Positions 25,746 through 34,979 of a stretch of 57,507 nt of DNA are shown here, piece by piece. The position numbers and the translations under genes are program-made. The number at the start of each line of letters is the position of its first letter. The stretch's first letter is position 1. The stretch lies in assembly GCA_021737785.1 (NCBI GenBank), contig JAIPDI010000035.1:1-57507 (forward strand). The letters run 5' to 3'. The notes below the pieces were generated by a model. It worked only from the letters and a program-made list of their open reading frames with translations. It ran no database searches and was not told where the DNA came from. This DNA is from Deltaproteobacteria bacterium. GTDB lineage: Bacteria; Desulfobacterota; DSM-4660; Desulfatiglandales; Desulfatiglandaceae.

Positions 25746-26286
25746 TGAATACCTCGGATATGTCCACGGGTGCATCAAAGCTCAGGAAATAGTCGCGATA
25801 GCGCTCATCGCCGTTCAGGTATCCCTGGAACCATGCGGACCGGCTCGACACATGGTTCATGACCAGATCGGCCATAAGGCGATAGTCTCTTCCGATAGCC
25901 TGGATATCATCCCAGTCACCGAATTCAGGGGCCACGGTGCTATAATCTATCACAGAAAAGCCGGCATCCGAGCTGCTCGGGAAAAAGGGAAGAATATGCA
26001 CACAGGTAACGGCCGATTTTACATAAGTCTTCAAAAACCGGTGAAGGGTGCGAAGCGGTTTTTCCCCTGTCGCGCAAAGGGTGTCGGGATAGGTGATCAA
26101 AATGGCATCATCTTCACTGAGCGAAATCCTGTCGCCGTATTGTTTTCTCTTTTCGAGAATGATCTCGTGATCTTGATGCCTTTCGATCGTTCGGATAACG
26201 CGATCCAGGATCTGGAGTGCATCTTTATCCGGATAGAGCTTTCCCAGGATCGTTTTCATGTGATTCTGAAATACGTACTGGTTCAT
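25740..26286 (-). pseudogene. Truncated GH13 sugar phosphorylase-type gene (N-terminal third)
   Basis: About 180 codons matching the start of GH13 subfamily 18 enzymes (sucrose or glucosylglycerate phosphorylase type): LITYPDTL, LHILPFFPSSSDAGFSV-type (here VHILPFFPSSSDAGFSV), WDDIQAIG, LMADLVMNHVS. The sequence is lost right after SEVFRPR, a point inside the catalytic barrel. From there the DNA encodes a histidine kinase piece in another frame. The catalytic Asp and Glu of the barrel are missing, so it cannot be active. The start (26286) keeps a good GAGGATGG site. Confidence 0.85.
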
Positions 26287-26385
26287 CAAACCATCCTCTA
26301 TCGGATACCGCGGGATTGGGAGGCGCCGCTTGCTACGGGGCTCAAGAAAAACACAGCTCACTATTGCCAGCCCGGCACATGAAGA

Positions 26386-28884
26386 TTATGGACGGTGAAG
26401 GGAAGCCTGAATACGCTCCAGAAAACTCCGGTGGTGTCTACTGCTCAATTCCAGATGCCGGTAAAGGTGCAATTTGGCCGTGTCTTCAATAAACATCCAG
26501 ATGAGGCAATAGACCCATATGAAGCCCACATAGGACCATGGGATCGCCTCCACCAAGAAGCCAAAGCCCACAATTGCAGCGGCTGCCAGCTGGGTTCCCA
26601 GAATAGCCGCGAACAGAACCGGCGAAGGGTGCGGCGCCTGGTAGAACCTTTTCTTCGTGCGTACGACAAACAACGTCAGGTGACCTGCCACAGCCAGCTT
26701 GAGGTAGATAAAAGACTGAAGCTGTGCCTGGGTGAGATCCAGGGCAAGCTTTCCGATGAGCAGGAGACCGAAGGTCTCAATGACACCTATCAATCCGAGC
26801 ACCGTGGATATGGTAAGGACACGACGCATATCCCATCTTACCGGATTTGGGTCAAGCCAGGTATTGTCTTTGGCGATGGTCATGATGGGCAAGTCATTCA
26901 AAAGGGCGAGGAGAATGATCATGATCGTGTTGATCGGGTAGAAATTAAACGCCACCATGGCCGCGACAACAAAAAACATGATACGGATGGTTTCGGTGAT
27001 GCGGTAAACGGCGTAGCTGTTCATCCGTTCGAATATTCGTCGGGCTTCCTCGATTGCTGTGATAATCACCGATAACCCCGGTGCGGTAAGTACGAGAGAG
27101 GCCGCGGACTGGGCGGCATTTGTGGCTCCGGATACGGCAATCCCTACCTCCGCCTGCTTGAGGGCGGGGGCATCATTTACCCCGTCTCCTGTCATCCCCA
27201 CGAGGTGGTCTCGCTCCTGTAGAGCCCTGACAATGCCGTACTTATGCTCGGGAAAGACCTCTGCAAAACCGTCAGACTGCTCTATCCTGGTCACGGTCTC
27301 GCTGCTGAGTTTCTCAAGGTCGACGTCTCCGGCAAATATTTGTTCAGCGGATTGGATATTCGGTTTCATGCCCAGCTGACGCGAGATTTCTCTGGCAATA
27401 GCCACATTGTCGCCCGTAACCATCTTCAGGTCAACCCCATGATCTTTTGCCCGTTTGATTGTTTCCGCAGAGTCCTCTCGCGGAGGATCGTAGAGGGGTA
27501 AAATCCCAAGCAGACGCCAGTCCCTGCCTTCTTTGCTCCCCCGGGCGACGGCCAAGGTGCGGAAACCTTTGGATGCAAGGTCGTCAACAACCTGCTGGCT
27601 TCGCTTCCTTGATTCTGAAGACATTTCGCAGAGCTTGAAGATAACCTGCGGCGCCCCTTTAGAGATCTTGAACACTTCTTCGCCCCTTCTGACGGTGGCC
27701 TCCACACGTTTGCTCACCGGATCAAAAGGAACAAATTCGACCTGCTTGTAGGATTCGAGTGCGGTTTTGTCTCTAAGGGCTGCCAATATGGCCATGTCAA
27801 TTGCATCCTGGTCTTCCTCCTTTGACGCCAATGCAGCTGCAATCACCAATTCGTCGATCTTCTCGGCCTCGACGATTATGGGGTCTCCCAGAGTGAGCTT
27901 ATTTTGGGTCAAGGTTCCGGTCTTGTCTGAGCAGAGGATGTCAATTCCCGCGATCTCCTCTATGGACTGAAGGCGAGTCACGATCGCTTTGCTATGGGAG
28001 AGGGCAAGGGCGCCCAGGGCCATGGTAACGGAGAGTACTGCGGGCATGGCCACGGGGATAGCGGCTACGACCAATATGAGGACGAATTGGAACACCGTGA
28101 GAAAAGGATCCCCTCGAAAAAGCTGGGTCAGGACTAAAATGCCCGCCAACCCCAGGCTCATATAGATCAAATAGTCACCGATGGTGAGAACGGCCTTCTG
28201 GAAATGAGAGACTGCCCCTGCGGATTCGACCAGCTTCGCAGTTCGGGCGAAATAGGTCTTCTCCCCCGTGACAACCACCACGGCATTCATCTCCCCTTTT
28301 TTTGCAACAGAACCTGAATAGACAATGTCTCCAGATTCCTTCTCCACGGGTAAGGACTCCCCGGTAAGGGCTGACTCATCAGCGCTCAAATAGTCGCCGT
28401 CAAACAGCTTTCCATCAGCAGGGACAATATCGCCGCCTTTGATCCGAATGACATCTCCGGGGACCAGCTCACGCGCAGAGACTTCTTGCCATCTCCCCCC
28501 GCGCTTCACCCGTGCCTTGAGCGCCAACTGCTCCTTGAGGGCTTCCAGGGCATTTGCCGCCTGATGTTCCTGCCAGTACCCAACCAGCGCATTGAAACAC
28601 AGCATGACAAAAATAATAATAGAGTCTGTCCAATGCCGAACGATCACGGAAAGAGTCGCAGCGGCCTCTATCATCCAGGGTATGGGACCCCAGAAGTAGC
28701 CCAAAAATTTAAGGAGAGGGTTCTCCTTTTTCTCCTCGATGGTGTTCGGTCCGTACTGATCGAGGCGCTCTATGGCCTGTTCCGGGCTAAGGCCTTCCCG
28801 GTTGCTCTCGAGGTTTTGGAGAACCTCCTCAATGTCTTTGCCGCCGGCATCACCGATACTGTCATGACTTGATTGCGAAACCAT
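26386..28884 (-). CDS. P-type proton-efflux ATPase (plasma-membrane H+-ATPase, PMA1 type)
   Basis: 832 residues. Landmarks in order: cation ATPase N-terminal domain (about 15-75), actuator loop TGES (174-177), PVAMP in M4 (277-281), phosphorylation motif DKTGTLT (320-326), GDGVNDAPALKQAEVG, and a C-terminal bundle with LNDLPIMTIAKDN, a P-type III (proton pump) feature. It lacks the long C-terminal regulatory tail of plant enzymes. The role would be ATP-driven proton export, rare but known in bacteria and archaea. The start at 28884 has GGGAGGG upstream. The gene lies between two copies of the VIT repeat and may have arrived as part of that rearrangement. Confidence 0.92.
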   Translation of the reverse strand: MVSQSSHDSIGDAGGKDIEEVLQNLESNREGLSPEQAIERLDQYGPNTIEEKKENPLLKFLGYFWGPIPWMIEAAATLSVIVRHWTDSIIIFVMLCFNALVGYWQEHQAANALEALKEQLALKARVKRGGRWQEVSARELVPGDVIRIKGGDIVPADGKLFDGDYLSADESALTGESLPVEKESGDIVYSGSVAKKGEMNAVVVVTGEKTYFARTAKLVESAGAVSHFQKAVLTIGDYLIYMSLGLAGILVLTQLFRGDPFLTVFQFVLILVVAAIPVAMPAVLSVTMALGALALSHSKAIVTRLQSIEEIAGIDILCSDKTGTLTQNKLTLGDPIIVEAEKIDELVIAAALASKEEDQDAIDMAILAALRDKTALESYKQVEFVPFDPVSKRVEATVRRGEEVFKISKGAPQVIFKLCEMSSESRKRSQQVVDDLASKGFRTLAVARGSKEGRDWRLLGILPLYDPPREDSAETIKRAKDHGVDLKMVTGDNVAIAREISRQLGMKPNIQSAEQIFAGDVDLEKLSSETVTRIEQSDGFAEVFPEHKYGIVRALQERDHLVGMTGDGVNDAPALKQAEVGIAVSGATNAAQSAASLVLTAPGLSVIITAIEEARRIFERMNSYAVYRITETIRIMFFVVAAMVAFNFYPINTIMIILLALLNDLPIMTIAKDNTWLDPNPVRWDMRRVLTISTVLGLIGVIETFGLLLIGKLALDLTQAQLQSFIYLKLAVAGHLTLFVVRTKKRFYQAPHPSPVLFAAILGTQLAAAAIVGFGFLVEAIPWSYVGFIWVYCLIWMFIEDTAKLHLYRHLELSSRHHRSFLERIQASLHRP

Positions 28885-29149
28885 GGAACACGCCCTCCCT
28901 TCACCGTGACCCGGCCAACCCAGATGTATCAAGAAACTTGGGCATAGGCTTTCACGTATATTCCCAGGAGAAAAAAATGGGGGTCGGATCTTGATTTGTC
29001 AATTGAGGAAACTCCTGTCTTCCCTTCCCTCTCCGTAAAGCCTCCTTCACAGGGTATCCCCCCAGGCGGGATCGAACTTTAACGAGTTTTACAGCCACCC
29101 CTTTCGTTTAAAATAAATATTTTGATCCGCATAAGAATGATTGGCTGCT

Positions 29150-29440
29150 GGTTCATGCTCCGAGTGTAGCCACCCAATCCCAAACCCAGTGGGTGATGGC
29201 AATGACAGCGATGGCTATCAGGACATGCTCGCCAACTGCCTTCCATGGCCGCTCACCCCGAGACTTTGCAATGAAGTAGCTCAGAACCATAAGAACGGAC
29301 AATCCCCACGCAAGACACACGACGATGGCTGTCAAGAGAGGCAGGAAAAGAACCGGCACTACGAAAGTCATGGCGAACATGAATTTTGCCATGAATGTTG
29401 CGATGGTGGCACCCCATATTTGCCTTAACGTGTAAACATT
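29150..29440 (-). pseudogene. Truncated second copy of the VIT-family gene (right direct repeat)
   Basis: It encodes only the region equal to residues 64-158 of the intact VIT protein at 24.5 kb, from NVYTLRQIWG to a diverged WVATLGA end. The N-terminal half, with the acidic ion-binding segment, is missing. The 95-codon frame is open, but no start or ribosome binding site remains at the break. Confidence 0.85.
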
Positions 29441-29544
29441 AATGCGGAGCGATTCCCCAGATCCACTTCATGCACCCTATCATACACCCATCATGATCTC
29501 AGGACACTTAAAATTTCATGGCCATTGCCGGGAGCCATGAAACA

Positions 29545-29835
29545 GGCACTTATCTCAAGACCTCTTCCTGGGGCCATTTCAAAAACCGATGCCTCTGGCT
29601 CATCGCCCTGGCGGCCCTGGGCCTGGTTTCGGGCTATATTGTGCAAAGCTATGAAGGACTGCTTCTCCAGTTTGCGGTTCTGGCCACCTTCATGCCCATG
29701 CTGGCGGATACGGGGGGCAACAGCGGGAGTCAGTCCGCAACACTCGTCGTCCGCGCCCTTGCCGTCCGGGAGGTATCCACGGGCGACATCCTGAAGCTGC
29801 TCTGGAAGGAGTTCAAGGTGGGCGTTCCGTTAGCT
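29545..29835 (+). pseudogene. Fragment of an MgtE-type magnesium transporter
   Basis: About 97 codons from the membrane domain of MgtE: a helix (WLIALAALGLVSGYIV), then the signature FMPMLADTGGNSGSQSATLVVRALA and KLLWKEFKVG. The cytosolic N and CBS domains and the last helices are missing. The frame runs on into damaged TauE/SafE sequence, making a chimera. Confidence 0.85.
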
Positions 29836-29836
29836 C

Positions 29837-30034
29837 TTCACCTCTCCCTGGGTCAGTGCCACCAATTTCGCAATATCGTGGCCATCCCCAGCGAGGTTTA
29901 CCCCTACCTCAAAGCGGGTCCTACGGCGTGGCCCTTGACCTGGGTGGTGATCGTCGGCACCCTGCCGGGGGTCTTCACCGGATATTATCTGCGGGTTCTG
30001 TACCTGCCCGACCCGAAGGCCTTACCATTGCCAT
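29837..30034 (+). pseudogene. Partial, damaged copy of the TauE/SafE gene
   Basis: It matches 21463-21655 in the intact gene: the protein segment IVAIPSEVYPYLK, WPLTWVVIVGTLPGVF and YYLRVLYLP is nearly the same. A four-base deletion at the TTCGCAATATCG site shifts the frame relative to the parent. It begins where MgtE sequence ends, at the shared string CACCTCTCC. Confidence 0.83.
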
Positions 30035-30042
30035 CCGATTTT

Positions 30043-30507
30043 CTACCTGCCGGCAATTGCGGCATTATCATCACAATGGTATGTCTCAACCGAGGGGGTT
30101 TTGGTCTTGTGAAATGCCAACCGAACCACGGTTCCCTTGGGAGGCCTGAGAGGAAGACTTACCTGAAATCGTGATTCACGGCCCCCTTTTCTAGGGATAA
30201 TTCGCGGGTAATATAACACGCTGAGGGATTGGAGGAGTCCGCCTTCCGCACTTACAATGGCAATATCGATATGCCCCAGGCTGAAACCCCGGAAACGCGT
30301 GCACTTCACCTTCCCGCTGATCACAAGTTCATCGCCGTTCTGGTAGACGGTCGGCCTGGAAATGCAGCTCGTTTCAGGATCAATGCGCTCCACAGTAACA
30401 AGGCCCTGGTCAACGAGGTTCACTCTACCGGATGCGCATCCCACCCCCCCTGTGATCATCCCAACGAGGATCAATACCAGCGCCATACACCCCCCTGTCA
30501 TCTTCAT
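30043..30507 (-). CDS. Hypothetical lipoprotein downstream of the RND pump
   Basis: 154 residues. A lipoprotein signal peptide ends in GGVGCAS (lipidated Cys near 24). The mature part (about 130 residues) is beta-rich, with a VYQNGDELVISGKVK strand pair, and has two further Cys; no family was recognised. AAGGAGG stands before the ATG. It starts 38 bases after the RND pump gene and may be the last gene of that operon. Its 3' end lies against the TauE/MgtE debris. Confidence 0.75.
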   Translation of the reverse strand: MKMTGGCMALVLILVGMITGGVGCASGRVNLVDQGLVTVERIDPETSCISRPTVYQNGDELVISGKVKCTRFRGFSLGHIDIAIVSAEGGLLQSLSVLYYPRIIPRKGGRESRFQVSLPLRPPKGTVVRLAFHKTKTPSVETYHCDDNAAIAGR

Positions 30508-30545
30508 AAATGCCTCCTTATGGTTGCCGGATACGTCTTTTGGTG

Positions 30546-33500
30546 TTATGGAACCCTTCTCCTCTCGATCCAGGCGTACATGGCCGGAATGATGAAGAGC
30601 GTCAGGAAGGTTGAGGTAGCGAGTCCGAAGGCGACCACAACGGCAAGGGGCCGTTGCACCTCCGATCCGATGCCTCGGGCCAGGAGAAGGGGCAACAACC
30701 CTAAAATAGTGGTGATCGCCGTCATCAGGACCGGACGAAGGCGAAGGAGCCCCCCTTCCATGACCGCCTCTTTCACCCCCCTCCCCTCCTTCCGAAGTCC
30801 ATTCATGATGCTTACAAGGACCACGCCGTTTTGAACCGCAATGCCGAACAGGGCGATAAATCCGACCGAGGCGGGTACCGAAAGATACTCCCCGGTTGCA
30901 AGGAGTCCGAAAATGCCGCCCATCAGCGCCAGGGGAATGTTGAGGATGATCATAAAGGCATGGCGAAGGGTTCCGAAGGAGATCCAGAGCATGATGAATA
31001 CCGCAGCCATGACAGAGGGCACAATAATCGCCAGGCGCGCCATGGCCCGTTGTTGATTTTCGAACTGGCCGCCATATTCGATATAATAGCCGGGCGGCAG
31101 AACCACCTCCCGGGCAATGGCCTGGCGGATGTCGCTGAAGACGCCCCCCAGGTCCCTTCCCCGCACATTCCCCTGCACGATCCAGCGCCTTTGATTTCTT
31201 TCCCTGCTGATCTGCATCGGTCCTGTGACCCGTTTGATCTGTGCTACTTGGGAAAGCCTGATAAGGGACCCGTCCCGGGTGTGAATCAGCAGCGCTTTCA
31301 AGGCGTCGGCATCGGCCCGGTAAGCTTCCTGATAACGGATATGGATGCCGAAACGCCTGGTGTTAAGGTAGATATGGTCCACCACCTCACCGCCCACGGC
31401 CATTTCCACAATTTGGAGGATCTGTCCCACCGTGATCCCGAATCGGGAGCAGGCGTCGCGATCTGCAATAATCTGCAGCTGGGGCTGACCCAGTGCCTCT
31501 TCTTTGGTCAAATCCGCCAGACCGGGAATGGCCTCGATGGCCTCCTGGATCTCCCCGGCCTTCTCCTTCAGAATGCCCAGGTCTTCCCCGAACAGCTTTA
31601 TGGCCAGCTGGGCCTTGACACCGGAAAGGAGTTCATCAAAGGCATTTTGGATGGGCTGCGTGAAGCTCAGCTTTACCCCTTTATACGCGGAAAGGTCCCG
31701 GTTGAGGGCCTGGATGAGTCTTTTTTTGCTTTGGTGATCCGGCCATTCTGCCATCGGTTTGAGTTTCAGGTGAATCTCTGCATAGTTGACGGGATGCGGG
31801 TGACTCCCTGCCTCGGGACGGCCGATTCGAGACACGGTTTCCTGAATCTCTCCATGATTCATGATGCGCCGCTCCAGCGTCATGACAGTCTCTGTAGCCT
31901 TTTTCAAGGAGATGGAAGGGGCCATTGTAACGCCGATCATGATGGAGCCTTCTTCGAGGGTGGGGATAAACTCGGTGCCGATAAGCGGGAGTGCGGCCAG
32001 GCTCGCAAGAAATGCCAGGAGGCTGAAACCGACCACAAAATATTTCTTTCCGATAGCCCAGGTGAGCATGGGGCGGTATACCTTTTTGAGCCGGGTCATA
32101 AAAGCGAACTCCTTCTTGGCCCCTTTTTTGAGTAAGAAAGAAGACAGGACCGGTGCCACGAAAAGGGCGACCAAAAGGGAACCGAAAAGGGCAAAACAGA
32201 TGGTGAAGGCCATCGGTCTGAACATCTTTCCTTCTATATCCTGGAGTAAAAAAATCGGGAGAAAGACGATAAGGATGATGAAGATGGAAAAAACAATCGG
32301 CCGGCTCACCTCTTTGGCAGCCTTGAGAACCGTATGAATTCTGCTTTCCTTCTCGTTTTTCGGGTCACAGAGGTGACGATAGATATTTTCCACCATGACG
32401 ATGGCGCCATCCGCAAGCATGCCGATGCCGATGGCTATCCCTCCCAGGCTCATGAGATTGGCTGAAATGCCGTATGCCCTCATGCAGATGATGGAAATGA
32501 GGACGCAGAGGGGGAGGGAGAGGGCAACCACCAGCGCGGAGCGGAGGTTGCCCAGGAACACAAGAAGCGTCAGCAGGACCAGCACCGCCCCCTGAATCAG
32601 GGCCTTTTTCACGGTCCACGTGGCCAGATGCACCAGTTCGGCCTGCTCGTAGTAGGGAACCAGGGTAACGCCGGGAGGCAACGCCTTTTGCACCTCCGCC
32701 ACCTTGCCGTAGAGTCTTTCGATCACCTGGGAGCTGTTTTCACCAAACAGTTTGAGAACGATGCCGGAGACCACCTCCTCCTGTCCGTTATGGGTGACGA
32801 CGCCCCTGCGGATGGCATCCCCATAGCGCACCCTTGCCACGTCTTCCATCTTAACGGGCACGCCGTCCACCACCTTGATGGGGATGCCCCTGATATCGTC
32901 CAGGTCCTGTAACAGCCCGATCCCCCGGACCAGGTGCTCTTCGGAGCCCAGCACCAGAAACTGGCCGCCGGCATTTCGGTTGTTCGCCCTCACCGATTCC
33001 ACCAGGTCCGCCAGCGAAATAGAATACTTGTGCAAGGCATCAGGATCTACCCGGATCTGATATTGAAGGACATGTCCCCCCATGGAGAGGATATCCGTTA
33101 CACCGGAAACAGTCCCGAGTTGAAATTTGACGACCCAGTCGTTGATGGTTCGCAGATAGGCGTCCGGATCCATTCCCCCGGTGTCTGCATCGCCATCGAG
33201 GGTCAGATAATAGATGAAAATCTGCCCGAGACCGGTGGATATGGGCCCCAGAATCGGGGGTTCCTCCATCTCCGGCAGTTCCGCCACAGCGCTCGCCAGT
33301 CTTTCGGATACCAGCTGCCTCGCGAAATAGATGTCCACGTCCTCATTAAAGTAAACGTAGACAACGGCCATACCGAATGCGGATGTGGACTTGATTTGGG
33401 CGACGTCCGGCAGGCCGTTCATGGCGGATTCAATCGGATAGGTAATGAGACGCTCCATCTCTTCGGGGGCCATGCCATGTGCTTCCGCAAAGATGGGCAC

Positions 33501-33638
33501 CATGATGGGTGATATGTCCGGAAATGCCTCTACCGGCATTTTTTCATATTCGTACACGCCCACGCCGATAACCCCTACGATGGCCAGGAGTACCAGCATA
33601 CGGGACTTCATGGCTGCTTCAACCAGTCTGTTGATCAT
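30546..33638 (-). CDS. Heavy-metal efflux RND transporter (CusA/CzcA family)
   Basis: 1030 residues, the usual HME-RND length. An N-terminal helix is followed by two large periplasmic loops and a 12-helix layout. The family mark ADGAIVMVEN in helix 4 has Asp 410 and Glu 417, but the first acidic residue of the CzcA DxxxxxD pattern is not there. The match is therefore between CzcA (Zn/Co/Cd) and CusA (Cu/Ag), and the metal cannot be assigned from sequence. It exchanges protons for metal ions and works with the adjacent adaptor and outer-membrane channel. The previous gene ends 81 bases upstream. Confidence 0.93.
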   Translation of the reverse strand: MINRLVEAAMKSRMLVLLAIVGVIGVGVYEYEKMPVEAFPDISPIMVPIFAEAHGMAPEEMERLITYPIESAMNGLPDVAQIKSTSAFGMAVVYVYFNEDVDIYFARQLVSERLASAVAELPEMEEPPILGPISTGLGQIFIYYLTLDGDADTGGMDPDAYLRTINDWVVKFQLGTVSGVTDILSMGGHVLQYQIRVDPDALHKYSISLADLVESVRANNRNAGGQFLVLGSEEHLVRGIGLLQDLDDIRGIPIKVVDGVPVKMEDVARVRYGDAIRRGVVTHNGQEEVVSGIVLKLFGENSSQVIERLYGKVAEVQKALPPGVTLVPYYEQAELVHLATWTVKKALIQGAVLVLLTLLVFLGNLRSALVVALSLPLCVLISIICMRAYGISANLMSLGGIAIGIGMLADGAIVMVENIYRHLCDPKNEKESRIHTVLKAAKEVSRPIVFSIFIILIVFLPIFLLQDIEGKMFRPMAFTICFALFGSLLVALFVAPVLSSFLLKKGAKKEFAFMTRLKKVYRPMLTWAIGKKYFVVGFSLLAFLASLAALPLIGTEFIPTLEEGSIMIGVTMAPSISLKKATETVMTLERRIMNHGEIQETVSRIGRPEAGSHPHPVNYAEIHLKLKPMAEWPDHQSKKRLIQALNRDLSAYKGVKLSFTQPIQNAFDELLSGVKAQLAIKLFGEDLGILKEKAGEIQEAIEAIPGLADLTKEEALGQPQLQIIADRDACSRFGITVGQILQIVEMAVGGEVVDHIYLNTRRFGIHIRYQEAYRADADALKALLIHTRDGSLIRLSQVAQIKRVTGPMQISRERNQRRWIVQGNVRGRDLGGVFSDIRQAIAREVVLPPGYYIEYGGQFENQQRAMARLAIIVPSVMAAVFIMLWISFGTLRHAFMIILNIPLALMGGIFGLLATGEYLSVPASVGFIALFGIAVQNGVVLVSIMNGLRKEGRGVKEAVMEGGLLRLRPVLMTAITTILGLLPLLLARGIGSEVQRPLAVVVAFGLATSTFLTLFIIPAMYAWIERRRVP

Positions 33639-33719
33639 TTTGGTCCCCTTTTCCGGCCGACTTATGCCCTTCAGGAAATGTCCGATGGATCGTTGCCGGC
33701 GGTTGCTGCCCGCTTCTGC

Positions 33720-34979
33720 CTAGTGGCCATGTCCTGCATGATCCCCCAAGGTTTCGGACAGCATGGCGGCCTTGAGTTCAAAGGCCCCCTCAGCCACGTA
33801 TGGATCCTCTGCGGATAAACCGGAAACGATCTCTACATGCTTCCGGTCGGATCTGTTTAGGGAAACGGCCTTCGCCTCAAATCCCTCTTCTGCAGGGACA
33901 AAGACCACATGTTGGTCGGTGATGGTTTGAACCGCATCTTTGGAGACCACCACGGGGAATTCCTCTGACTCCGAATATATCCCGGCGGTGACAAAGCGTC
34001 CGGGTCTCCAGTCTCCCCCCGGGTTGTGAAGCGTTACCATGCCGGTGGCCGTTCGGGTCTCTTCATCGACCACAGGGGAGATATAGGAGAGGTTGCCATC
34101 GGCCCCCTCCATGCCGTCGTCCCCCGAAATGCGCACGGGCATTCCCTTTTTCAGCAGGGAAAGATCCTTCTGGTGCACGTAGACCCTCACCCAGACGGCA
34201 TCCATATCCGCCACCCGGTAAACCACCCTGTCACTCTCCACCATCTCTCCAAGGGTGAGGTTTTTTTCCAGGACCTCTCCTTTCAGGGGAGAAACGATTT
34301 CGTAGCGGGTCAGAGAGGTATCTGATTGTTGAGGCAATCGATCCACCGCGGTCATGGACAGGCCCAGTGCCAGCAGCTGCTGTTTTGCGGATCGTTTTTC
34401 GATTCGAGCGGCTGCAAGGGCCTGCTTCGCCTCCAGATAATCCTCTTCGGACGAGATCTGCTTCTTCCACAGTTTCTCCTCACGAACAAACCGCGTTTGG
34501 GCCAGAACCACCTTCTCCAGGGCGGCGAAATAGGCCGCCTTGGCATCGGCCAACTCGCGACTCTCCAGGACCGCCATCACCTCCCCTTTGCGAACAGGGT
34601 CGCCGATTCGCTTTGAAATCTGCTTCACGTACCCGGACACATAGGGCGTCACATGGGCGACGCGATCCCCGTCCAGAAGGATTTCGCCCTTAAGCCTCAA
34701 GGCGTTTTGAAGCCTGCCGGGTCCCGCTGTTGCCACGACGATCCCCAGGGTCCGGATCTGCTCCTCGCTCAGGGAGACATGGGTCCCGGGTTCATGGTCC
34801 TGTTCCGCCTCATGGACCTCCATGACCGGTGGTGTGAGATCCTTCTCTCTGTGGGCCTCTGTTCCATGAATCGGGTCCGCGGCATGCTTGGCCCCGGCGA
34901 TCCGTCCATGGTAGAGGACATAAAGGGCTGCCGCGGAGAGGACCACCGCAAGAGATGCAATGATGATTTTTCTTGTCAT
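33720..34979 (-). CDS. RND efflux periplasmic adaptor (CzcB/CusB family)
   Basis: 419 residues. One N-terminal membrane anchor (about 5-24), a His/Glu-rich stretch (30-70), then the adaptor modules: lipoyl halves around VSGYVKQISKRIGDPVRKGE and RYEIVSPLKGEVLEKNLTLGEMV, with an alpha-hairpin between them. The protein ends in HAGHGH. His-rich ends are common in CzcB-type adaptors and could pre-bind metal. It overlaps the upstream channel gene by four bases (ATGA). Confidence 0.92.
   Translation of the reverse strand: MTRKIIIASLAVVLSAAALYVLYHGRIAGAKHAADPIHGTEAHREKDLTPPVMEVHEAEQDHEPGTHVSLSEEQIRTLGIVVATAGPGRLQNALRLKGEILLDGDRVAHVTPYVSGYVKQISKRIGDPVRKGEVMAVLESRELADAKAAYFAALEKVVLAQTRFVREEKLWKKQISSEEDYLEAKQALAAARIEKRSAKQQLLALGLSMTAVDRLPQQSDTSLTRYEIVSPLKGEVLEKNLTLGEMVESDRVVYRVADMDAVWVRVYVHQKDLSLLKKGMPVRISGDDGMEGADGNLSYISPVVDEETRTATGMVTLHNPGGDWRPGRFVTAGIYSESEEFPVVVSKDAVQTITDQHVVFVPAEEGFEAKAVSLNRSDRKHVEIVSGLSAEDPYVAEGAFELKAAMLSETLGDHAGHGH

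Noticed and set aside
28974-29000. GGGGTCGGATCTTGATTTG-like string, reminiscent of ends seen near REP-associated transposases
   Set aside because: Only one copy, no inverted partner and no transposase nearby; too weak to call a mobile element.
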